64,000 nt of DNA from Cercozoa sp. M6MM. Taxonomy: Eukaryota; Endomyxa: Ascetosporea. Location: assembly GCA_040357565.1 (NCBI GenBank), contig JBDODJ010000013.1. One strand, 5' to 3'. The position numbers were made by a program, and so were the translations under genes. Numbering within the stretch: position 1 is the stretch's first letter; each line of letters starts with the position of its first letter. Below the pieces are notes generated by a model. It was not told where the DNA came from and did not search any database. It worked only from the letters and a program-made list of their open reading frames with translations. This document shows, in pieces, positions 22,020 through 32,844 of the stretch.

Positions 22020-24597
22020 TCACGGTCGCTCTCCGCGTCGTTGAACATCGTGAGACGGAGCCCTTAACTTTTCAGAGTTAAGGGCAGTCAATTTGTGCGT
22101 GGAGTGCTTCGCCTGGACATGTACTGGAGGAATGTCTTGTCGCTCGCGAGTCTGAGGATCAGCGGCACCCGTAACCGAGTGAACGTGCTCAGGAATGCGT
22201 TTTGGAATGTCCTCAGTCGCAGAAATCGATTCGTCGCTGTGGTTTTTGCTTTCAGCCGTAAATTGTCGCAGGTATTGATGCCTTGTGCTGCGAGAACGCG
22301 ACGCACTGGACTTGCTTTCGCGAGGTTCCTCGCCTTGAACTGAACTTGTTTTAACGGACGTCGGTGCGTTCGAACCAGCGACAATTCGGTGCACATTGGC
22401 AGCATTGATAAACACGAAGGACGTTGGATTTTCCAGCGTAATTGCACGCGCCTCCAGCATGGCTCTGTAGGGCCAGTCGATAGATCAGATGTGGATTTAA
22501 AAAAAAAAAACGTACCTGGAAAGAATGCAGCCCTTTTCGATACAACCGTTCATGCCAGCTGCGTTGCAGCGAGAGAGCGCAGCTTTCGAGCAGTCGCCAG
22601 TTAGACCGTAGATAATGGCCGATGGCAGCAGATGCGAATGCTCGTACTCACGGATGCTGGTAGTTGCTTCGGTTCCTTTCATGCCAGGCAGCTACAGAAA
22701 AATGTAGAACCAATCAATTTTAACTTCAGATAGGAAGGAACTATTACATTAACATCCATCAGAATTATCGAATAGGGGCTGTTTTGGTAGAGTCGAATCG
22801 CTTCGTCGCCGCTGGCAGCGACGTCACACAATAACTGCACTCCCGCAAGTAAACCCTCAACTGAAACTCAGGCGAAAAACTGAAGGAGAGAACCCCGCAT
22901 CGAGCGACTGCGCGTTGCGTGATTGTTCGCGTCATTCCGACATCGTCCACCATCAGTACCTGCAGTCAGTGTGGCATACAGTACAGACACTCGAAACTCC
23001 CAGTGTGTGTTAATACCCTTGTTTTCGTCCGTTGCTTTGGCATGATGCCTTGTGGCATCGAACTCGACAGTTCGCGACTTCGCGAGACTTCTCGAGATTT
23101 GCTCTCGGAAGCTCTCGACACTCCATCCAGCGACTTGCTGAGTGCGTGTTCCTTTTTGCGATGGCGACGGTACTCGGACAAACGTGGATCGCGCCGGTGA
23201 TGCTTGAGATCCAGAATGGCGCGTTGCTCTGCATCGTAGCCAGGAAGGTCGACCTGTCCAAAGTCGCTAATCTCGAGGTTCGCAATACGAGCGGCGGCAG
23301 CTTTCGCGTCGTTGGAAGCTGCAATTTCGCCTTCTCTCTGCAGCAGCGGCGACCGCGAAGTCACGGTAATGACCGAGCCGGATCTCACTCGGCTGGGCCG
23401 ATTCGCGACTGTCGCAGCTTCTGCGTCAACTTCGGGCTTTTCAATCTCCTCGGCCAGCTTGCGTGCGAGTGTGTCGTCGACCAAGTTGCGCGCTTCGTTG
23501 TGTGCGTCCACAAAGACGAACCGATCGCCTTCATCCAAGCGCGCGAGTGCTTCCTGGACGGCGTGACTGACAACGCTGCCTTTTTCGATGCAGCCGTCCA
23601 TGCCGGCGCGTCGGTAATCTCGGAGTTCTTCGTCTTGGCAGCTGCTGGTCAAACCGAGAATCACCGCATTCGAGCCGCGTCGCCGCAGTTCTCGTGTTGC
23701 GTCAGTTCCACTCATATCGGGCATCTGTACATCCATGAGAACCAAGTGAAATTTCTTTTCCGCCGCCTTTTCTAGACCTTCGCTTCCAGAGGCAACTGCC
23801 GTCACTTGCATACCGGACATTCGCAACGCTCGTGAAGTGACCTATAGGAGCACACAAAAGTAGATAACTTGTACAGTGTTAGTTTAACACAACGGTTTTA
23901 CCAGTCGAGTCACGCGTACATCATCTACGATAAGCACGCGCATGTCGCGACTCCGAAGTTGCAACGATCGCGACGCTTCGCCGACCTCACCTTGAAAGTT
24001 GAACTTGTAACTGTGCAATGCCGGCATCAACTGGGGCCTGAGTTCGTTGAGTAAAGTATCGTCTGCATGGGCAACTGTTTGTGTCGTGATGCCGAGTCGT
24101 TTGTTCGCTTCGGCGACGTGGCGCTGAGCCAACTTGTGGACCTCTTCGGCCGACTTCAACACGTCTTCTTTCGCGACGAAATCGCTTTCGGCGAACACGT
24201 ACAGCGGCGGATGAGCTTTGAGGACTTTCGCTGCTCGAGTCAACGAAGACGCAAAGCGTGACGCAAGATTCACTCGCGGGGCACCACAGGCGAGCCCACC
24301 GTGAGGTCGACCAATCAACTGATACCCTTCGGACATACCTGCGACTGCAACTGGCGATTCAAGCTCGTCGTTGCTTTTTACCGACACGTTCACAACCTTC
24401 AAGCCAAGCGTGCCGTCGGGTATTTTGTGTGCTTCAAAGTGCATTTCCGCTTCATTTTCGAATCCCTGTTGTTCCCCTGCTGTACTTTCGTCCTGTGAAA
24501 CTTTGCTGCTCTGCTTCTTTGGCCTCTCGCGATCGCTCGGTCGAGCCTGAGTTTCTTGATCGGCATCCACGTCGAGATGCGACCCACGACAGCCCAT
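22020..24597 (-). CDS. Two-receiver response-regulator protein without kinase domain
   Basis: The start is ATG at 24597, giving MGCRGSHLDVDADQETQARP, a Met-Gly-Cys N-terminus typical of myristoylated and palmitoylated proteins. An upstream in-frame GTG adds only MYSQ. Residues about 1-225 are charged and not recognised. Receiver 1 follows: VLIVDDVRVTRLV, LVLMDVQMPDMSG (phospho-acceptor Asp), ILGLTSS, CIEKGS, i.e. the acidic pair, Asp, Thr and Lys are all present. After about 150 Arg/Ser-rich residues comes receiver 2: VLMVDDVGMTRTI, AASGDEAIRLYQNSPYSIIL-MDVN, IIYGLTGD, CIEKGC, again complete. I find no HisKA, HATPase or HPt domain, so phosphoryl groups must come from another protein. One donor site inside receiver 2 (near 22855) could not be fixed. 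Two-component receivers occur in fungi, amoebae, plants and many protists. Confidence 0.82.
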
Positions 24598-24786
24598 TTG
24601 GCTATACACTAACTCCCCTCCGCACTCTTTACCCCTGAGCTTAAGAACTGTGGACTACGGTCTGTAATTACGTCAGATGCTATTTTGTGGTTTGGCGAAA
24701 CGCCGCCAAAGGACCACGAGAAACGCTTCGCAGCCAAAATGACTTTCGTTCCCACAAAAACCACGACCCAAAGGTTTCTCAGATCC

Positions 24787-25983
24787 TCACGGGTTAGTCA
24801 AGGTGGAGAACATATTCATTCGTAGCTCCTCGGGCGACATCCGTGACACCATTTCCTGCACCTGCACGCGGCAAAGTCGCTGAGCAATGGCATGGGAAAC
24901 AATACAATGGCTTATCATACCGCAGGATCATTGATTTCGATGCCGACCTCATGATGTGCTGTCACTATCGGAGAGGGAGCAGACTGAGTCGGCGTTTGGA
25001 TCCTCATATAGAAGGGCACATGCATCTACACGCGCAGGGCGAGTAGTCAGGAAATTCTCATAAAAAATACCGGTAAATGTACCTTTGAGAACGGGAACTT
25101 GAACATCTTGAACTGTCCGCGCGGAAGTGACAAAACACCGTTGTCCACGAATTCGATGTTGATCCTGCAAGATAGTCATACAAAATTGATACAAAACAAG
25201 AAAGGGACAACACAAACAATACGTAAATCCGTGGAGTGTCTCCAGTCGTGCTTGTATACGTGTGGTCAGTTCTTGCGCGGCGCTGATCATCGCGACCTTT
25301 CTTCTTGACCTTAGGCAGTCTGTCACCCACAAACTCAAGCCTAGGGCACGAAGAAAACACGCACATCGTGGTACCACACAAGAGGTGACAGAAGAGAAGA
25401 ACGAATGGTGTCGCCAGAATAATTATTAAAAAGTTCGTTTCGTCTTCTCTCGTCAGCAAGGCGCCTGTCTGTGATGCCATTGCGAAGTTCGAGATAGTTA
25501 AGGTATCAGACAGAAAGTTTGAATTACGAACCACGCAAGCCGCAAGAACCACGAGGTAGAGAGGCCACAGCGGCCATCTGGTCGGACCGATATGCCCGAC
25601 ACTTTGGAACAACCTGTCTATATCGACGTTGTGGGCTTGCATTGCGTTTTTCTAAATTAAAATACACACGATGAAGGTATAATGCAGGGAGAACAAAATG
25701 AGTATAGCTACGAAGGTGTCCGGAAGTTGATTGCCTGTTGGCAACGAAGGGCGGTATCCCTCCGCAGTGCACAGAACCGTCCATTGATCTTCACTCGAAC
25801 CCTGGCGCACACATACGCCTGCTCGCACGTATTGTCACAAGTAAATTTAGGCAGCGGCATCAACTTCCAACAAGAGAAAGTTGTACCGTCTTGTTCGTGC
25901 GCCGAAATCACCTCATGTAGCTCGGGTTCGCAGCAGTCGCAGAAGCAGAAACTGATCTTCAAAATGTCGCCTATCCAACACAT
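24787..25983 (-). CDS. Unknown protein with two transmembrane helices
   Basis: From ATG at 25983: MCWIGDILKISFCFCDCCEP, a Cys-rich N-terminus suggesting palmitoylation or metal binding. Further exons give a hydrophilic stretch (QDGVCVRQGSSEDQWTVLC), then two hydrophobic helices, WPLWPLYLVVLAACV and NFLIIILATPFVLLFCHLL, separated by an acidic loop (LLTREDET). An Arg-rich cytosolic-type segment (CLRSRRKVAMISAAQELTTR) follows, then a beta-rich looking C-terminal domain (INIEFVDNGVLSLPRG, FPFSKMHVPFYMRIQTPT) ending NMFSTLTNP. All eight exons keep phase. I do not recognise the family. It lies directly upstream of the receiver-protein gene on the same strand, but no functional link can be read from the sequence. 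Confidence 0.65.
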
Positions 25984-26054
25984 CTCGATTTCAAAGCACC
26001 GAGAGGAACATTATGAAAACTATCACCGCAACCGTACCACACTCACAGACAGCG

Positions 26055-28250
26055 TCAGACGATAGGTGGCCACCGCTGTAGCCCGCCGACCGACCAGTTG
26101 ACCGGCCACCTGAGGAGTTTCTCGTGGTCGCCAATCGCGTCGTCCGTCCAGCGCGGCGTGTAGCGCCTGTCGACAAGTGGTTGCGGTGGCGTCGCCGTCG
26201 CGCGCGATTCCGCGAGCCCACACTCCTGCTGCTGCGCAGAAAAAACATACTGAGAACAAAAAACACAGAGCGCTCCGCACCGTCCTCGTCCGCCTCGGCG
26301 CCCACGAGCCATGCAATAATAACTCTTATTACTATTAGTCGCACTGCTTGATCAAGGTCCAGTATGATCAGTAGTAAATGACTCAACTGGTGAGGGACCC
26401 GATCAATTAAGCAGTCGGAAAAAACGATGCTTTGCTGCGTGTAGCCAGGGAAGTTCACCGCGTTGAGTCTGCAATTTCCACTGCACCATAGTTCACTGCC
26501 CGCTTTTTTGGTCGCCACTGGATCGTGCGGATGACGATACAGCGACGGTACTGGCTCGACTGTAAATTAATCGACTTTAGCTGTAAATCGAGTGACCCAA
26601 AGTGAGAGACAGAAAACGTACATGCAGGCTTGCGCAACAGTCATAAAATCTTCGTTGACGACATCGCTGTCTTCTGCGCGATCGCTCGCGTCAGTCACAA
26701 GTTCGAACGATGAAGATTTCGCTGTCTTCCGCGAGGACAGGTCTACGTTCCCAAAATACAAAGTAAATTTAAAACTCTTAAACGCTAAAGTCGAACGTAC
26801 GGACAAAGGAAGAGTTGGTCGCCGCAGCTGCGCTGCCTTGAAGTGGACGAAACGTGAGCTTGATAAGCCAAATCACTTCGTCTGCCGAATGAACCCACAT
26901 CGATTCCTACAGCGAGCCGCCAATCAGTGACAATTAAAAGCACCAGCTGGGGTGAAATCAATACTGCACCTGAGGATTCAGAACGTCGCACACTTCAAAC
27001 ACACGCGAGCTGTAATCATCCGATCGCTGCGAATCCAGAACCACGCAGATCGCATCCTTTGTGCGAATTAAAGTCGCCTGCGATGGACGCATCGCCTGGA
27101 ATCGCGACAGGTTGCTCGGGAGATCGTCGCTCGAAGCACTGTAGTATGTTCTACCAGTTCGAGCCAGCAGACACAACACAGCAGAACTGAATTTACTGTA
27201 CCTCAACTCGCAATCATCGCCGACACGGCGACAGAGCAAACGCGTGAGAGCCACGATCTTGTCCGCAGAATGAATGCAGTTGGCATCGGCAGCTTTTTCG
27301 GTCTCTTTCAAGAGCAGCAAGGCCGTCGCCACGGTAAGTGGGGCTTTGGGCGGACACCGGAAGAAGTTTACAATGGCACAGAGCGCACTCAGCACCTAAC
27401 AACATCACGGATCGCGAAAACTGGACGCGAGATTCGGAGAAAACACACTGCATAGCCTTCAAGCGGCTCTGCACGTAGAATTCCGTCCATACGACCAAAT
27501 CTCACCTAAATTACGGGTTCAGCTTCACATGGTACCAGCATAACCTCGGACAATTTATTTTGGAAAAGAGTAAGAGTGAAAAATCACCGTGTCCAAAGCA
27601 GCTTGCCGCAAAGCGTACTGCAAATCTCGCTTTTGCTCTTCCTTCAACCCAGGTGAGCCTTTGCTTTCTTCTGTTGCTGTTGATGTTGATGCTTGGTCAG
27701 TAGCAAGCGGCGTTTCTGCACACCGAATTAATCGCATTGGTTAAGTGCTTTAGGGAAAAGCACCTCTGCGGTCTCGCCTGTGTTGTTGAAGAAACAGCCG
27801 CAGTCCCAGTGATCTCAGCTACAAAAACATCGAACTTGTCAGTACAGGCTCCTAAACTTCACAGCTGCTGCTGTCAGGTGAATCACCAGCGATTTCCGGC
27901 GCAGAAACTTGCGGTATTCAAGGAAAAGTTTGAAAGCAACAGGCGTTCCCGCACCGAGAGCTATATATAACAAACAAAAAATCAAATGCAAAGAGAGCTC
28001 GAGCAGAAAGAAGCACCCAGAATGGAGGCAGCGACTATGCCTGGCTGCAGGCCGAGCGAGCCGGCCAATTCAGGGAAAAGGGCTTCAGGCGAAAACTCCA
28101 CTGCACACGAAGTTCTAAACTGACAAATTACAAGGTTTAAAAAGCATAACTTGCTGATTTGGGACGCCAGGGCAGGAAAATGGTCTAAACTCCGGAAAAT
28201 GGAACTGAGCTGAGTATCGTCAAAGAAAAGAGCTCCTAGAATCTGTCAGA
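26055..28250 (-). CDS. Unknown multi-exon gene, limits approximate
   Basis: A chain of minus-strand exons with good splice sites. 5' to 3' they read DDTQLSSIFRSLDHFPALAS, ELAGSLGLQPGIVAASILGA, VAFKLFLEYRKFLRRKSLVI, a Ser/Thr/Glu linker, KEEQKRDLQYALRQAALDT, WTEFYVQSRLKAMQ, LTVATALLLLKETEKAADAN followed by IVALTRLLCRRVGDDCELR, RPSQATLIRTKDAICVVLDS, ESMWVHSADEVIWLIKLTF and an acidic exon (DRAEDSDVVNEDFMTVAQA). The last exon probably reads TPRWTDDAIGDHEKLLRWPV and stops at 26055. The pattern of alternating helical exons suggests a helical-repeat scaffold, but no named family is recognised. The 5' end is not fixed; it may extend to about 28400. Joins near 26240-26340 are ambiguous. Confidence 0.5.
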
Positions 28251-28579
28251 ATGAAAGAAGCTCGAAGCCGCTTGCGATCTCACAAAGGAAACGGAAAATC
28301 CGTAGCAAGCACTTGCAGCACGCCGTGGGAGAGGCCTGTGCGCCTAAATGCCAAAACCGAGATGATCCCTTGTCTTGATGATTCGGACATGAGCAGTGAG
28401 CCGGATTCTGGCAGTGCGTTTGATCTTCATTCTTCTTCTGCGGTGCTTCGATTGCCCACAAATTGCACCCAGAGAGTGGCTTTGATGGCTTAAAGCCTAA
28501 CTGTGGCTCAATTTTCCTGTTTGCCGACAGCAGACAGAGGCAGAGAAGTGAAACGTTCGTGGAGCTCACTCAGCGACCA

Positions 28580-30951
28580 ATGAAGCTGTACACCTATCAG
28601 GTGGTCAACGATTCCGCTGTTCCCCGCGGACAGAAGGCGCGCCAGGCCTCCGCGCGGCTGTTTGCAGCGGCACAACAAGGTCGTAGGCGCGGCGCCCGAC
28701 TCGCTTTACGCGACTTGGGCAATCACGCGGATGGTACCGTGACTATATTTTCCGTTCCAATGCTGTAACATTTGTGGATTTAGTGTGGATAAAAAACAGT
28801 GCTCTGCACGGATCGTGCTTCGCCTTTGATTGTTGCTGCGCGTAATGGGCACACCGCTGGTACCGAGGGCAGTCTGATCTGCGCAGTTTAGTTTTTGACT
28901 GATTCCACTGTACAAGTAATTTTGTATATCGTTTCCAGTTGTCGAACTCCTTTTGGAAGCTGGCGCCGATATTGAACACTGCGACAATGCAGGAATTACC
29001 GGACTGATGGCAGCTGCTGTAAAACAAGATTCTTTTGCATTCAATTTTGTGGGACTTGACCTTGATCATACAGCAAAGCGGCAACGTCGACTGCGTGCAA
29101 CTCTTTCTGGACCGAGGTGTTCTTTCCGCTTCACTGTCAGTTCTTGGGGTATCTCTGGAACAGTGTCACATAACACTGAACAGGAGCAAACGTGAACCGT
29201 GTTTCAGACGTTGGTCACACGACTTTGATGACGTAAACTGCTTCATACAATGTTTCAGCTTTGCTTCAGGCTGAATACCAGTTTACCTTTGTTGATGCAG
29301 AGCCGTGATGTTCGCGAAATGTAAAATTATTCAACTGCTGCTGTCGCATCCGTGTGAGTTTTGCTTTCTCCTGTTAACGCCATTCAGCATCTTGTCGCAA
29401 AACAACCTATTTAGGGAGACAGCAAGTTCGGTTGGAGATTGTTGATAACGCAAACTGCACTGTCTGGGATCTGGCTCGAGTCATGTATGAAATCCTTTCG
29501 GTGTTTTGGTGACGTTGTTTTGTGTGATCACATGTGTGCGCGTTCATAGGGACGTTGCCCCTGTGGTTTCGCTGCTAAAAGAACTGAAGGTCGACGAAGA
29601 CTGTCGTCGGTACTCGACTGTTCAATCCATCCCAGACAAATACAGAATATTCCGTTGTCTGACTTTTTAGTTTGAGACGAGAAGGCAAATTGTGTGCTGC
29701 CCCGCGGTCTGGCATGGTAGTCAAAATTTCCGAGGTTTATGTTTAAAAAAAAACTCGATTTGTTTTAGAAACAACGAGGACTCTCACTGTCTTCGTTTTC
29801 GACGTTGCGCAAAATGCCGCGACTGCCTGCGTGCGGCACACTCCGCGGTCATGTCAGTTCTTCGATTGCTTCTCACTGCTCTGCTCCGAATGCATTCGAC
29901 TTTTTAATTCAGGGCGAAGTGATGGTCGATGTTGTCGACACTTCAGTGTAAAAAGGGGCTTTTCTTGAGATCCTAAATGTGGAGAGATGACAGCATGAGT
30001 GTTATGTGTGGATGTGTGTGTGTAGCATCTTGTGGATTCGTACTGCAGTGCTAGGTCGTCGTCGCAACATTGCGCAGTGCCCGCTTGAGCACGTTCGACT
30101 GGCACACCATGGAGTGTACATGCTGATGCATTGGCCGACCTTGCAGCATGATGTTCAACTGTTGCTTCGCACATCGTCGAAACCGGCGACCACTGATCTG
30201 ATATCGCGCCTTTCTATCGCTCTGCAGGTATGAAATCTCAAGGTCTTTCTACGTTTTGTTTGTGACTATGCCTGGGCAGACTCAATATCCTCGACGTCAA
30301 CACATGCTCAAACTGGACGAAATGAGATCACTGTGTTCGTTTTGTTTCTGTTCTTTTTTGTTTCACATAGTCGCTTTGATCCAAACACACTTTGTAAAGT
30401 GAAACGCGCACGCGGCACCTACGACAAGCAAATCACGGCACACCGCGAAAAATCCACGATTTTGCAAACGAAAGAGCAGCGCGTGTTGGCTGCACTGACT
30501 GTAAGCACTGTTGTCTTGTGCTTTCACTTGAAAATGTAAGTCACCGTTGCTTTGATTGTTGCATGCGCAGGTGTTCGAGCGACACCGTGGCACCCACGAA
30601 GAAGTCGCCAAAGCACTCAAACGAACTCGATTCTTGCTGTCTGAGTATACTGACTTGTTCTACCGCAACTCGGCAGGGTATTTTGTAACTGTGTGTCCCT
30701 AACAGTATACGTAAGGAGCAAGAAGCCCGCAAAGCAGCGCTCGCGAGAAGTATCGATGAATGTCGCGAACTGTGCGCCGGTGTTCACGCTGCCTTCCCTC
30801 GAGAGGTACCTTTATCTACGAGGATTGAAGTTAGACTGTGACTTCCAACGGCTGACAAAAACAGGGACCGAGTGATATTCGCAGCACTGCCGCGCCCTTG
30901 TGTTCCAGTGCGAGTCAACTGCTCGTATTTTCTTCTCTTGATGTTGATTAG
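28580..30951 (+). CDS. Ankyrin-repeat protein
   Basis: Proposed start ATG at 28580 (MKLYTYQVVNDSAVPRGQKA). The second exon contains an ankyrin-type helix-turn: VELLLEAGADIEHCDNAGIT then GLMAAAVKQ. Further repeat-like pieces follow in later exons: GNVDCVQLFLDRG and KCKIIQLLLSHP. Later exons give VSLLKELKVDEDCRRYS, a Met/His/Leu segment (YMLMHWPTLQHDVQLLLRTS), RVLAALT, FERHRGTHEEVAKALKRTRF with LLSEYTDLFYRN, and a helical Arg/Ala/Glu segment (RKEQEARKAALARSIDECRE). The chain ends LLVFSSLDVD at 30951. About twelve short introns. Ankyrin repeats mediate protein binding; no catalytic domain is visible. Two genes could be present, split near 29900-30050, where I could not find a clear join. Confidence 0.5.
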
Positions 30952-31258
30952 CTGTCTTTGGGGCGAGTGATTAAACACGTATTGTTACAGGCACTGCTGG
31001 CTTCGCAAGAGCGCGACTAACGAACTGAACACAACCGGCAACTGAAGGACTCGAATTTCGTCAGTCGCCCGATACGTTCGTTTAGCGACGCGAAAGGCCG
31101 TTCGGCTTCGTTTCGTTCAGTTGCATATTCAATTTTACGTACTACTAGCGGTATTGTGACCAAGTATACTTGACTCGTGCGTGACTGAACGCATACTTTC
31201 GTTTCACTGTTGCTTTGAAGCTTCGCTTCGTTTGTTTACGTTAGCTGTACCGTTCTAA
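30952..31258. other. Intergenic between convergent genes
   Basis: AT-rich spacer with no ORF or repeat that I can support. A loose TTTCGTTC/GCTTCG motif recurs at about 31065-31125 and 31196-31230. Confidence 0.5.
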
Positions 31259-32844
31259 TCAGAAGCACGTCCACCAGTAAAGCTGCAGTAGCACGACATA
31301 GACAGTGACGCAGAGAACGCACTCTTGCTGGTACTGCTGTATTTTGCCCGGAAGGGTTTTCAGCAAGGCAAGCAAACCCTTGCGAATCGACTTGCGCTTG
31401 CGCACGACGACGGGTTTCACCTCGGGTCGCGGAGGCATCTTCATCTCTCTGCAGAACGGCTATGGTAATAATAGGTGTCAGAGGTTTGGTTAGTGCCGTA
31501 GTACGAGAACAACCGCTGCACAAAGCCCTCGCAGCGAGCATGACTCGCTGACATGTTGCACAAGGGAAATGGGTCCAACACCAGGCAGCCTTGCATGCAC
31601 ACCTGTCGAATGGAGTCGCAAAACGCCTCCTCCGTTGCTGGCGAGACTAGAATAAAGTGAAGAGTACTAAAAATTTGGTTTAGTGTCCGGAAGAGTTGTT
31701 ACTTTCGCACAGGGCGTCAGAGGCGATACGATGCTGCAGATTGCGGAACTCTACATTTTAACGACACCAAACAATACCGGTACTGTTAGTTCAGTTCAGT
31801 TTTGTACCAGCACGTGCTTTCAACAAAGGCACTTGCAGTGGCGTTTCGTTGCCTCCGAGGTTGTCAGTTGGGTCCATTCTGAGCGCAGATAATTCTCCAA
31901 ACTGAAAATTCAGTTGCGATTGAAGTAGAAATTTAAGTTACAAAGCACGAACGGCCAGTCGCAGCAGATGCGTTTGTTCCCGTCGATAACGATCCCGGAG
32001 CAGTTCGATTCCTTGCTCGCGTTTCTCGGGTGAGTCGTAGTGCAGCATTCGACTGAATCGAATTGAAGGTGAGTGCCTCATTCCTCAAGGTGACTTTAAT
32101 GTACCGAGTGTCGACGGAAGCAACACTGCTGGTCTCGCGCTGTATGACACCAACGTGCGCTCCCAAGTCACGTGCTGCGTCGGCGACTTCGCAAGCGACA
32201 GTCGCTTCCTGGTGTGCCGTATCGTAGAACTCCTTACCGAGCACAGTCGGGCCACGCGACGACCCGGTCGACTTCTCCTCGTCCTCTTCGTCGCTGGAGG
32301 CACTCGTGCGCGACATGCTTCGGTGCAAGTGAGTGTCTCGCTCGCGCACCAAACGTCGCATCGTTGTTTCGAATGCTTCCCTGTTGTTTACTAACGCAAG
32401 ACCACAGGGTGGTCAGCTTTATCTCGTGTTGTGTATTGTAGTTGCGAAACAGGTGAATTTACGCAGTTGACGCAACAGAGCAATGTTTGGTAATTTCCGG
32501 AGAACGTGCTTTGACACGTGTTTCTTCATTTCGGCGAGTTTGCGCTCGTCGCTTTCGAGTGCGGCGCGAACGCGCTCTTTTTGTTCCCACTGCGCGACCG
32601 ACTCGCGCGTTAGCAGGGCGGTCTGTGCTTTCAATCGATCGGCATGAGCATCGGCAACCCGCTGTTGGTTCTGTAGTGACGTTTCTCGCGCACGCAGTTC
32701 TTCGCGAAAGCGATTGATGCCATCTTCGCTCACTGAGGAAAGCACTCAACTGGCGAGACTTAATCGGATACTGTAGATCCAAAACAGAACACTACGAGCA
32801 CGAATGTCCTCAACCGTGACCTTCTTGTCGAGTTCCTCCCACAT
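31259..32844 (-). CDS. Coiled-coil protein with probable C-terminal membrane anchor
   Basis: The start is ATG at 32844 (MWEELDKKVTVEDIRAR). The second exon is a strong coiled coil (SEDGINRFREELRARETSLQ to ALESDERKLAEMKKHVSKHV). The next exon has RERDTHLHRSMSRTSASSDE and a Glu/Asp/Ser stretch, then VADAARDLGAHVGVIQRE. A later exon gives SPEKREQGIELLRDRYRREQ. The last frame ends with a basic stretch (VVRKRKSIRKGLLALLKTLP) and a hydrophobic C-terminus, CVLCVTVYVVLLQLYWWTCF, like a tail anchor. Coiled coil plus tail anchor is the architecture of SNAREs and tethering factors, but I cannot identify a SNARE zero layer, and the joins near 31600-31930 are not fixed. No family is named. Confidence 0.5.

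Noticed and set aside
24787-25983. Sensor histidine kinase partner for the receiver protein
   Set aside because: The two-helix membrane protein just upstream looked like a sensor, but it has no H-box, N-box or G-box and ends with its own stop at 24787.
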